Of a DNA stretch of 64,000 nt, positions 26,472-33,964 are shown in pieces. Origin of the DNA: Olavius sp. associated proteobacterium Delta 1 (GTDB lineage Bacteria; Desulfobacterota; Desulfobacteria; Desulfobacterales; JAFDCJ01); assembly GCA_902749685.1 (NCBI GenBank), contig CACVKW010001130.1, positions 85,771 to 149,770 of the forward strand, given 5' to 3'. The notes beneath the pieces were generated by a model. It ran no database searches. It worked only from the letters and a program-made list of their open reading frames with translations, and had not been told where the DNA came from. Within the stretch, counting starts at the first letter, position 1; each line of letters opens with the position of its first letter. The position numbers and the translations under genes were made by a program.

Positions 26472-26823
26472 TTACTTTAGAATCAATTTGTCGAAGTTGT
26501 CTCCATAGTTATCGTATGATGATGTAATAACGCGTTGGCCGGGTTGCAGACCGCTGAGGACTTCGAAGACTTCCGGGTTCTGCCGGCCGAGGTTGATTTT
26601 TCGCTTTATTGCATACTCGCCGATCTCATCAACCAGATAAACCCATTGGCCGCCGGTTTTTTGATAAAATCCCCCTTGAGGCAACAGGACGGCAGTCGAT
26701 AGATTCCCTAATTCCAACCGGATATGCAGTGTCTGGCCACGGGTAATGCCTTCCGGCTGCACGCCATCAAACTCCATATCAATCTCGAAACGGCCCTCCT
26801 TGACTTCCGGATATCGAGTAGGC
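26472..26823 (-). pseudogene. C-terminal remnant of a HlyD/MacA-type periplasmic adaptor
   Basis: About 115 codons are open. The last ~100 (MEFDGVQPEGITRGQTLHIR... ending in DNYGDNFDKLILK) match the membrane-proximal end of RND/MacA-type adaptor proteins, including the GLQPGQRVITSSYD block. The signal peptide, coiled coil and lipoyl parts are absent. Upstream the sequence switches at about 26815-26825 to the start of a permease gene in another frame. A large deletion therefore appears to have fused the two genes. Without the rest of the adaptor, the efflux system as encoded here may be incomplete. A few hundred bases (26213-26471) after the remnant contain no gene. Confidence 0.75.
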
Positions 26824-26874
26824 TTGGTGGCGCCGGATGTTTCTGAAGGCGATTTTGAAGTAATTGGAAAACAT
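26779..26874 (-). pseudogene. N-terminal remnant of a fourth FtsX-type permease
   Basis: From the ATG at 26874 the first 20 codons read MFSNYFKIAFRNIRRHQAYS, the typical opening of this permease family (compare MFKNYLTVAIRNIRR at 22866). The frame then enters foreign sequence and stops at 26779-26781 after 31 codons. It is the first gene after the sigma-54 promoter at 26952, with a leader of about 60 bases. The rest of the permease has been lost in the same event that truncated the adaptor. Confidence 0.75.
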
Positions 26875-26951
26875 ATTGATTTTGGTGTTTGAGTTATAAA
26901 ATGTTAGGATCTAACTCATTTGAACAGCCTCTGTATTCTTCGCTTATCAGA

Positions 26952-26966
26952 GCAAGGGGTGTGCCA
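26952..26966 (-). promoter_or_regulatory. sigma-54 (-24/-12) promoter 3
   Basis: Minus strand reads TGGCACACCCCTTGC, perfect TGGCAC-N5-TTGC. It should start transcription near 26940 and drive the efflux gene row toward 13170. The operator pair is 130 bp upstream. The gene for a sigma-54 activator begins 490 bp away on the other strand. Confidence 0.85.
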
Positions 26967-27095
26967 AGGTCAAATCAGCCGTCCTTTGGGCGGCATCTCC
27001 TTAATTAGTTATTGAAAATATAGGTGAATATTTAAAGCCTCTGTAGGAATTGATGCTTGGTTTGCGATAAAACAGTTTGCCCTGGACAGATATAG

Positions 27096-27134
27096 TGTTC
27101 GTTTTTAATACAGGAGGTGTACGGATTCGTACAC
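27096..27134 (-). promoter_or_regulatory. paired enhancer-like operator sites for promoter 3
   Basis: TGTTCG-N8-ACA starts at 27096; the second site GTGTACGGATTCGTACAC (27117-27134) is a palindrome with two matching 7-base arms around 4 bases. The TGT starts at 27096 and 27118 are 22 bp apart. The rest of 26967-27335 shows no gene. Confidence 0.78.
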
Positions 27135-27335
27135 TTGTGTTATAAATAATCCGGCATTGATATTTGTTTAACCACATTAGGCATCGCAATCGGTTTGCCG
27201 ACATTTAAATGTAAAATGATTTCAGTCATATAGATTTGCTCGCGTATAGCTGTAAAAATATGTTGCTGATTATTGAAACAAAGCGCCGTTTTGGAACACT
27301 TCTGGCATTTGAGATTATCAGAAAAAAGAAAAAAT

Positions 27336-27446
27336 ATGCGCAGCATAAAGTAATTAAGCCGCCGGCGCTTTGGTTTATCAAGCTTCTTCAGTTTTCAAAA
27401 AACGTTGTTAGACCCTGAATATGATATTCATAGGGCGGATTAATTA
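27336..27446 (+). repeat. ~110-bp dispersed repeat, copy C
   Basis: Left block ATGCGCAGCATAAAG, middle TTCTTCAG, right block GGGCGGATTAATTA, with left TAATTAAGCCGCC as imperfect inverted partner. It ends 10 bp before the ATG of the NtrC-family regulator, so the ribosome site of that gene lies in or against the element. Confidence 0.72.
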
Positions 27447-27456
27447 GGATTACATT

Positions 27457-28833
27457 ATGGCAAAAAAAACAGGCAACATACTAATTGTTGATGATAATGA
27501 AGATCTGCTCTTAGCTGCCCGCTTGTTTTTAAAGCAACATTTCTCTTTAGTCCATACCGAGCATGATCCCGAAAAGATACCGACGCTGCTCCAAAACGAA
27601 AATTATGATGTCCTCCTGCTGGATATGAATTTTACCATGGATGCGACCAGTGGCGTCGAGGGTTTCATGTGGCTTGACAAAGTTCTCCATATGGATCCCT
27701 CAGCCGTTGTTATATTGATAACGGCCTTCGGTGACGTGGAGATGGCGGTAAAGGCCGTTAAGGCCGGGGCAATCGATTTTGTGCTGAAACCCTGGCAGAA
27801 TGAGAAGCTGCTGGCGACCATATCATCGGCTCTCAATCTTCGTTATTCGCGGCTGGAGGTGGATAAACTTCGTTCTCAGCAAAAGCAGCTAAGTGAAGAC
27901 ATCGATCAGAGATACCACGATATGATTGGTGTCAGTCCGGTCATGCAGCATGTGTTTGCAACCATTGACAAGGTGGCCGCTACGGATGCGGATGTTTTAA
28001 TCCTGGGTGAAAATGGTACCGGCAAGGAGCTGGTGGCCAGAGCGCTGCACCGTCAATCCCAGAGGGCCAACGAAGTATTCATCAGCGTTGATATGGGAGC
28101 CATCGCCGAGACGCTTTTTGAGAGTGAGCTATTCGGTCACATGCGAGGTGCCTTCACAGATGCCAAGGAAGACCGCCCCGGGCGATTTGAGCTGGCCTCG
28201 GGCGGAACACTCTTTTTGGATGAAATCGGCAACCTATCTATGGCGATGCAGGCCAAACTACTGAGCGTTTTAGAAACACGCAAAGTTACGCGTTTAGGAT
28301 CAAACAAACCTCGTGAAATTGATATTCGGTTGATATGTGCAACCAACATGCCCATCTATGACATGGTTGCCCGCAATGAATTCCGGCAGGATCTTTTATA
28401 TCGCATGAATACGGTTGAAATTAATCTTCCGTTTCTACGAGAGCGCCAGGAAGACATTCCCCTGTTAGTAGATCATTTCCTGACAATGTTTGCGAAGAAA
28501 TATCAAAAAAACATCAGCGGTGTCAGTGCACCGGCTTTGAAGAAGTTACAAAAATACCAATGGCCGGGAAACATAAGGGAACTCAGTCATACTTTGGAAC
28601 GGGCTGTTATCCTTTCTGAATCTCATATGCTGCAGCCCACGGATTTTTTGTTTCCTGAATCGGAGAAAGAAGTTGAAGGCCTTGTTTTCGATAATTATAA
28701 TCTTGATGATGTTGAAAAAGCCGTTATCCGCAAGGCGCTTAAAAAACATGAGGGGAATGTGTCGCATGCCGCCAAAGAGCTGGGATTGACAAGGACCTCG
28801 CTATATAGGAGGATGGAGAAGTACGGCCTGTAA
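27457..28833 (+). CDS. NtrC-family sigma-54-dependent response regulator
   Basis: A 458-residue protein. The receiver domain (1-125) has the acidic pair VDDNED and phospho-acceptor D56 in VLLLDMNF. The AAA+ domain has Walker A LGENGTGKE (about 182-190), the sigma-54 contact loop GAFTDA in place of the usual GAFTGA with F and T kept, the Walker B region GGTLFLDEIGN, and the R-finger region. The C-terminal Fis-type helix-turn-helix is NVSHAAKELGLTRTSLYRRM. It is followed by its likely kinase. Three perfect sigma-54 promoters with a shared operator pair lie within 25 kb, one beside this gene, so it is the obvious candidate activator. Confidence 0.95.
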   Translation: MAKKTGNILIVDDNEDLLLAARLFLKQHFSLVHTEHDPEKIPTLLQNENYDVLLLDMNFTMDATSGVEGFMWLDKVLHMDPSAVVILITAFGDVEMAVKAVKAGAIDFVLKPWQNEKLLATISSALNLRYSRLEVDKLRSQQKQLSEDIDQRYHDMIGVSPVMQHVFATIDKVAATDADVLILGENGTGKELVARALHRQSQRANEVFISVDMGAIAETLFESELFGHMRGAFTDAKEDRPGRFELASGGTLFLDEIGNLSMAMQAKLLSVLETRKVTRLGSNKPREIDIRLICATNMPIYDMVARNEFRQDLLYRMNTVEINLPFLRERQEDIPLLVDHFLTMFAKKYQKNISGVSAPALKKLQKYQWPGNIRELSHTLERAVILSESHMLQPTDFLFPESEKEVEGLVFDNYNLDDVEKAVIRKALKKHEGNVSHAAKELGLTRTSLYRRMEKYGL

Positions 28834-28853
28834 AAATTGCCTAAAGGCAATAA

Positions 28854-28888
28854 GTTGATAACTCATAGATGATAGCTGATAGTTGGAA
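28854..28888. repeat. 7-bp-period intergenic phrase
   Basis: GTTGATA, ACTCATA, GATGATA, GCTGATA, GTTGGAA at exact 7-bp steps in the 100-bp space between the regulator and the kinase start. Confidence 0.6.
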
Positions 28889-28934
28889 GGAAATTGATCT
28901 TTTTATAAAATCCGCAATCCAAAATCGAACAATT

Positions 28935-30284
28935 ATGATTTTTAAAAGGTTTTATATAAACTGTATTATTCGTGTGCTCACCCTTAGTGCCACGATTTGT
29001 CTGCTGGCCTATCTCTTAGTTAAAACCGATTTTATTGCGGCGGCAGTTTTTCTCTGTCTAATTGCAGCTTATCAAATCTACTCTCTCATTCGATATGTCA
29101 CAAAGACAAACAAAGATTTAAACCGATTTTTATTATCCATTAAGCATTCTGATTTTTCGCAGTCTTTTGCCAACAATCTGAAAGGCGCCGGCTTTGATGA
29201 GTTGAACGCTGCCTTTAGTGAGGTCACCAAAGAGTTTCAACGGGCAAAAATAGAAAAAGAAGAGCATTTTCGATTTCTGCAGACCATCATCGATCATGTC
29301 GGCATTGCGTTAATCGCATTTGATTCTGAAGGTTATGTTGAGTTAATGAACAATGCCGCCAAAAAACTATTAAAAATCCCGCGACTTGGCAATATTAAAG
29401 ATCTAGAATCCATTAGTCCCCAGCTGGCGGACAAGCTGGTTAATATTTCACCGGGGGATAAATATCTAATTAAATTACAGCAAGAAGATGACTTATTGCA
29501 GCTATCCGTCTATGCCACCGGTTTTATTCTGAGACAACAGCAGCTCATACTTGTGGCGATGCAAAATATCCAGCACGAACTGGAAGAAAAGGAGATGATA
29601 TCCTGGCAAAATCTTATTCGTGTCCTGACCCATGAAATTATGAACTCAATAACACCCATTGCTTCGCTGGCTTCCACCGCCCAGGGTCTGTTAAAAGACA
29701 ATAAAGATTGTGAAGTGCCGGAATCAATGAATGAAGCCATCGGTGATGTTCGCCAGGCAGTCGACACAATTGAAAAACGCAGTAATGGATTGCTAACGTT
29801 TATAGAAAATTACAGGAAACTAACGCGTATCCCCAAGCCGGCTTTCAAGGTGGTTCAGGTCAAAGACCTTTTTGATCGAGTTGAATATTTGCTGAAAGAT
29901 CAATTCGAACAAAGCTCAATCAAATTTAAAAAAAGGATTGATCCTGAAAGCCTGACGATAACAGCGGATCCGGCCTTAATTGAGCAGGTTTTAATTAATC
30001 TTTGTAAAAATGCGGTGGAAGCGTTTAACGGCATATCCAAGCCAAAAATTAAGATAAAAGCCGGCACGGACGGACGGGGCAACCCGGTCATTAAAGTCTG
30101 TGATAACGGCAAGGGTTTAACAGAAGAGGTGGTAGAGAGAATCTTTATTCCTTTTTTTACGACCAAGCCGAAGGGATCCGGTATTGGTTTGAGCCTATCG
30201 AGACAAATAATTCGTCTGCATAAAGGGACAATCGGTGTTACATCAACGCCAAATGAGAAAACGGTTTTTAAGCTGCGATTCTAA
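28935..30284 (+). CDS. membrane sensor histidine kinase (NtrY/AtoS-like)
   Basis: Start placed at 28935 (MIFKRFYINCIIRV); the frame opens 22 codons earlier inside a heptamer phrase. The product has about 449 residues. Two adjacent membrane helices (roughly 10-30 and 34-52) leave almost no periplasmic loop. Then come a linker, a PAS-like domain (IIDHVGIALIAFDSEG), a dimerisation and phosphorylation motif VLTHEIMNSITPI with the histidine, and an ATPase domain with LINLCKNAVEAF, KVCDNGKGL and GSGIGLSLSRQI. All catalytic boxes are intact. It should phosphorylate the upstream NtrC-type regulator. The lack of a sensory loop suggests that it senses the membrane or cytoplasm. Confidence 0.93.
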   Translation: MIFKRFYINCIIRVLTLSATICLLAYLLVKTDFIAAAVFLCLIAAYQIYSLIRYVTKTNKDLNRFLLSIKHSDFSQSFANNLKGAGFDELNAAFSEVTKEFQRAKIEKEEHFRFLQTIIDHVGIALIAFDSEGYVELMNNAAKKLLKIPRLGNIKDLESISPQLADKLVNISPGDKYLIKLQQEDDLLQLSVYATGFILRQQQLILVAMQNIQHELEEKEMISWQNLIRVLTHEIMNSITPIASLASTAQGLLKDNKDCEVPESMNEAIGDVRQAVDTIEKRSNGLLTFIENYRKLTRIPKPAFKVVQVKDLFDRVEYLLKDQFEQSSIKFKKRIDPESLTITADPALIEQVLINLCKNAVEAFNGISKPKIKIKAGTDGRGNPVIKVCDNGKGLTEEVVERIFIPFFTTKPKGSGIGLSLSRQIIRLHKGTIGVTSTPNEKTVFKLRF

Positions 30285-30391
30285 ATCGCACGCCCTGAGC
30301 TTGAGTATTGCTTAAATTAGCCACAGACTCACACAGACAAGAACTTATGTGCTTTGAAATTCGAAATCGATGGGGCTCTGAACGTCCTATA

Positions 30392-31549
30392 ATGAATTTT
30401 TTCTGTTTCATCCTTTGCTTTATGCTGCTTGGCGCTGCTGGTGCCTGTTCCAAGAATCGACAGGTCATCAAGAACGATGTACTTGATGACTGGGACGGCC
30501 GGCGGATGCGCTATAAGAATTTGTTTCCACCCAGGTACGGTTTAGGTGAAAAAACCGAGTATGACCGCATTGATTTTCTCAAGGCACACGAACGAAAACC
30601 GCATAAATATCGACTGCTCGCAGACCCCAGAGGAGGAGATATCGACCGCACCCTGGGCTATGATCCGTCCGAATACACGGTCCAGCCGGATTTTATTATA
30701 CTGCAAAATCCGACTAACGACGTGCAGATCACCTGGATTCGACATGCATCTTTTTTGATTCAGCTCGGCGGTAAATATCAGATCCTCATTGATCCGGTGC
30801 TGGAGCAATATGACGGCCTGGCCGGCAAACTGATGAAGTACTCTGCAATCGTAGCGCCCAATGCAGAATCGCCGCTGACCGCTGAAGACCTCCCCTTTAG
30901 CGGTGTGTCTGAAAATCCCGGAGAGAATCAGACAATTATCGTTGCGATTTCCCATGATCACCTTGATCATTTAAACTTCCGCACACTTAATAAATTGCCT
31001 GAAAATACCCGTTATTATGTCCCCCATGGCGTGGAAAATGAATTTCCGTCGCGCTATGCCAATGTCATTGGTATGGATTGGTATACGCATACGATCGGCG
31101 ATCTGACCATCCATTTTCTACCTGCCAATCACGGCTCAGGCCGATCTCTGCATGAGAGCAATCAAACCCTGTGGGGTGGATGGCTTTTTGAATGGAAAGA
31201 TCAGCACATTTACTTTGCCGGTGATACCGGCTACAGCCCGGTTTTCAAAGATATTAAAAGCCGGGTGGGACAGGTCGATATCTGTCTGATGCCGATTGCC
31301 GCCTGGTACTGGCGTCACAGGCATTTTGCCCCGGAAGATGCCGTTCAGGCCGCTGAAGATCTATCCTGCAATGACTTTATCCCCTGGGGATGGGGGACCT
31401 GGATCATTAGCTATGAACACGTGCTGGAACCCCTGCGTCGTTTGCAATATGCTTGGGATCAGGCGCAGCCTGAAAATATGGAACTGCAGATTCTGAAGAT
31501 GGGAGAAACTTATACCCCAATTGAGTTAAAACCAATTGGGAGTTATTAG
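30392..31549 (+). CDS. MBL-fold lipoprotein (NAPE-PLD/UlaG-like)
   Basis: Start placed at 30392 (MNFFCFILCFMLLGAAGACS), which gives a lipoprotein leader; the frame itself opens 28 codons earlier. The product has 385 residues. Metallo-beta-lactamase motifs: SHDHLDHLNF (HxHxDH), ANHGSGRSLH, YFAGDTGYSP and a late MPIAAWYW. The pattern with TWIRHASFLIQLGG resembles N-acyl-phosphatidylethanolamine-hydrolysing phospholipase D relatives. It is likely a periplasmic, membrane-anchored phosphodiesterase. It follows the kinase gene by about 100 bp and could be in the same transcript. Confidence 0.85.
   Translation: MNFFCFILCFMLLGAAGACSKNRQVIKNDVLDDWDGRRMRYKNLFPPRYGLGEKTEYDRIDFLKAHERKPHKYRLLADPRGGDIDRTLGYDPSEYTVQPDFIILQNPTNDVQITWIRHASFLIQLGGKYQILIDPVLEQYDGLAGKLMKYSAIVAPNAESPLTAEDLPFSGVSENPGENQTIIVAISHDHLDHLNFRTLNKLPENTRYYVPHGVENEFPSRYANVIGMDWYTHTIGDLTIHFLPANHGSGRSLHESNQTLWGGWLFEWKDQHIYFAGDTGYSPVFKDIKSRVGQVDICLMPIAAWYWRHRHFAPEDAVQAAEDLSCNDFIPWGWGTWIISYEHVLEPLRRLQYAWDQAQPENMELQILKMGETYTPIELKPIGSY
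31516..31540 (+). terminator. hairpin at end of MBL lipoprotein gene
   Basis: CCCAATTG (31516-31523) and CAATTGGG (31533-31540) form an 8-bp perfect stem with a 9-base loop, inside the last codons of the gene. No clear T-run follows, so termination is only possible. Confidence 0.35.
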
Positions 31550-31675
31550 TTATACCGGTTGTCATAAATAGGTTCCGTTTGGTCCGGGTTGTTAACGGGC
31601 GAAGCTGGTTTCTATAACGATTTAAGATTACAGTGGCTTGTGACAACCGCTATGTTATTTATTTTAGGCTAAAAA
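31549..31675 (+). repeat. ~125-bp dispersed element with terminal inverted repeats, copy 2
   Basis: Begins at the stop codon of the MBL lipoprotein gene. Ends are GGTTGTCATAA (31558-31568) and GTGACAACC (31640-31648), and the inner TATAACGATTTAAG block and outer TATGTTATTTATTTTA tail are shared with copy 1 (2023-2147, opposite strand). No open frame. Confidence 0.75.
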
Positions 31676-31849
31676 CTATATGCATTTTGGAAATAATGTG
31701 GCCTAAACCAATACATGATACGACCTTTACTTGTTTCTGAACCGCCAAAGGCGATCATCGAAACGCTTATACAATTTTCCCCGGTTAGCCTTTATTCAAA
31801 AAGCTACTCGCGGTGGCGCCAGCCAAGTTGTATTGATCGGAACCGACTC

Positions 31850-31925
31850 AAAAGCAAGGTCAGGGGTAAAAAGAAAGCCCATGCAGATGATAAACCCAAC
31901 TGCATCAACCTCCTCACCAATTCAA
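31850..31925 (+). pseudogene. fragment of a second lytic transglycosylase gene
   Basis: In the plus direction this piece encodes ARSGVKRKPMQMINPTASTS, closely matching the linker of the transglycosylase encoded on the minus strand (ARSGVNRKPRQMITPAASTA, DNA 32474-32548). It is an inverted, diverged copy of about 75 bp with no complete gene around it. A 7-bp-period phrase (ATTGGA/ATTTGGA type units, 31944-31996) follows. Nothing else is seen in 31676-32073. Confidence 0.7.
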
Positions 31926-32073
31926 GCAGAATTTTGTTTGGATCATTGGAACTTGGAATTTGGACATTGTTTGTAATTTGTTATTTGATGCTTGAATTTT
32001 TTTAAATTCAAAGACTCAACTATAATTCAGGCATTCTGTTCGATGTATTTTAGTGTAATCATAAGACGCAACA

Positions 32074-32889
32074 TTAGGCCATTTTTTTGGAGAACCTAAG
32101 CACCCTAGCTATGTACTTTTCCGTCTCCTGATAGGGAGGTATCTGTCCGCCATATTTTTCAACCGCGGCCGGACCGGCATTATATGCCGCCAGCGCTACT
32201 TTGAGATCCCCATCAAAACTGTCCAGCATTTTCCGCAAATAACGCGTCCCGCCGTCGATATTTTGTTCAATATCGAATGGATTTGTAACGCCAAGCTCTT
32301 TGGCCGTCCCCGGCATGAGCTGCATCAAGCCCTGGGCGCCGGCCCGGGAAACAGCGGTTACCTCAAAATTTGACTCGGCTCTGATGACCGCCCTTATCAA
32401 ACCGGTCGGCAGATTATATTTTTGGGCGGCTTTGTGAATACTTTCCTCGATCATACCCTTTTCGCTCGAGCCGGTTTGATTCGGTGAGGCGGTTGATGCC
32501 GCAGGGGTTATCATCTGCCTGGGCTTTCTGTTTACCCCTGACCTTGCGATGGTTTTATGCGCTGAATCTTCAGCCGCTCTATTGGACGGAGCGGGGGGCG
32601 CTTTATCCACGGCTGCGTCTTTTTTTTCAGTGGATGTCGGCAATACTCGATAATTGTAATGACACTTTGCCCGAACCGGATTGTTCAGATAATCAGCAAC
32701 TTTCAAACCGGTGGGTTTATAGTTGTTGGAGTTTACTTGTTTGTTTCCATAAGAGGTGAGAAGCTGGTGAAACCTATTGGTGCCGGATGATGCGGCTTTT
32801 TTTGCCGAATATGCTTTCCGGTTGGCGGTATTTCCAAAAAGCACTTGATCAAAATAGTCTTTGACCGTCAGATGATTTCCTGTTGTCAT
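32074..32889 (-). CDS. lytic transglycosylase (SLT domain)
   Basis: A 271-residue protein. The first ~150 residues are polar and low-complexity with no clear signal peptide. The catalytic SLT domain (~155-271) has the glutamate in IRAESNFE, then GLMQLMPGTAKELGV, NIDGGTRYLRKML and ALAAYNAGPAAVEKYGG, all family landmarks of goose-type/Slt70 lytic transglycosylases that cut peptidoglycan. The absence of a leader with a long linker is reminiscent of flagellar-type transglycosylases exported by the flagellar apparatus, but no flagellar gene is nearby. Confidence 0.9.
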   Translation of the reverse strand: MTTGNHLTVKDYFDQVLFGNTANRKAYSAKKAASSGTNRFHQLLTSYGNKQVNSNNYKPTGLKVADYLNNPVRAKCHYNYRVLPTSTEKKDAAVDKAPPAPSNRAAEDSAHKTIARSGVNRKPRQMITPAASTASPNQTGSSEKGMIEESIHKAAQKYNLPTGLIRAVIRAESNFEVTAVSRAGAQGLMQLMPGTAKELGVTNPFDIEQNIDGGTRYLRKMLDSFDGDLKVALAAYNAGPAAVEKYGGQIPPYQETEKYIARVLRFSKKMA

Positions 32890-32929
32890 ATGCGCTCTTG
32901 TTTCCTTTCAATTTAGTTCCACCAATTTT

Positions 32930-32946
32930 TGCAATATTCATTCCAA
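32930..32946 (-). promoter_or_regulatory. possible sigma-54 promoter for the transglycosylase
   Basis: Minus strand reads TTGGAATGAATATTGCA: the GG and GC pairs are separated by the correct 10 bases and TTGCA matches, but CAC is replaced by AAT. It would start transcription about 30 bases before the gene. Weaker than the three perfect sites, and no operator pair is seen. The rest of 32890-33326 shows no gene. Confidence 0.35.
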
Positions 32947-33326
32947 ATTTCACTAATAAGATATTTAACATATTATCAGCAGTTTAAAATCCCTGTGGCG
33001 CGATGCATTTTTTGCAAGCGGGAAAAATTTCCGGCATGCGGTGAAATTTTGCCGGATGCTTCGATCAAAATTTTTTTTCAGGATACAATAAAGTAAATCT
33101 GATAATTGACGATATATAAGATTAATGCTTTTCAATATCGGTCCCGATGATAACGAAGATTGTCTCTGCTCCAGAGCTAGCTCGAACACTGATAAATATC
33201 TCGGTTAGGCAAAGTTGGAAAGCGGCGCAAAGTATGCTCCAAAATTTATGCCGCGTTAAATAATGGATAATAGGCGCATTTTAAAGAGAACGTCTTAAAA
33301 AAAAGCAAGAAAGGGAGATAACAACA

Positions 33327-33887
33327 ATGAAAAAAACACTGACATTATTACTTGTAGGATTGTTTTTAATCATGGGATCAAACATTGCATTTGCCGAAAA
33401 AGCCCCCCAGAAGGTAATTGACCTGGCCAATGGTAAACTGTCAAAAGTTGGCACGGATCCTGTAGTCATCAACGCGGTAAAAGCGGAAAATGCCAAAGGC
33501 AAGACCCTGGATCAGATCAAGGATAAAGACAAAAAATGGAAGGCCACTGCCGGTATCGCGGATTATATGAAAGCTCTGATGGACTCGGAGTGCGGCAAGC
33601 ACATCGCGAAACTTCAGAATTCAGCCAACTACTACGCCGAAATTTTTATCATGGATAACCAGGGAGCCAATGTGGCCATGACCGACAAAACTTCCGACTA
33701 TTGGCAGGGCGATGAAGCCAAGTTCAAAAAATCCTTTAACGGCGGCAGCGGAGCCGTGTTTGTTGACGAGGTGGAATTTGATGACAGCACCCAGGCCTAT
33801 CTGGTGCAGGTTTCAGTCCCGGTCAAGGATGGCGAGACGGTCATCGGTGCCATCACCTTCGGGATTGATGTCGAGAAGGTTGAATAA
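33327..33887 (+). CDS. secreted Cache-like sensor domain protein
   Basis: A 186-residue protein. The signal peptide MKKTLTLLLVGLFLIMGS ends at AFA-EK. The mature part resembles a single Cache/PDC-type sensory domain: YAEIFIMDNQGANVAMTD, then SDYWQGDEAKFKKSF and VSVPVKDGETVIGAITFGID, the usual last strand-turn-strand of such domains. No membrane anchor remains, so it is probably a free periplasmic ligand-binding protein. It lies 77 bp before a chemoreceptor gene and may present a ligand to it. GGGAG lies 8 bases before the start. Confidence 0.8.
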   Translation: MKKTLTLLLVGLFLIMGSNIAFAEKAPQKVIDLANGKLSKVGTDPVVINAVKAENAKGKTLDQIKDKDKKWKATAGIADYMKALMDSECGKHIAKLQNSANYYAEIFIMDNQGANVAMTDKTSDYWQGDEAKFKKSFNGGSGAVFVDEVEFDDSTQAYLVQVSVPVKDGETVIGAITFGIDVEKVE

Positions 33888-33964
33888 GTGATTAATCGGG
33901 AGTCAGGTGAGACTGACTCCCGCATTGACAATCTTAATGAATACATACAGGAGACCCTTCAACC

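Noticed and set aside
31690..32000. Plus-strand coding gene in the gap after the MBL lipoprotein
   Set aside because: Overlapping frames of 80-95 codons show no start signal; the only recognisable part is the transglycosylase linker fragment.
33190..33326. sigma-54 or FliA-type promoter for the Cache-like/chemoreceptor genes
   Set aside because: TTGGAAAGCGGCGCAAAG has GG and GC at the wrong distance, and no TAAA/GCCGATAA pair is present.
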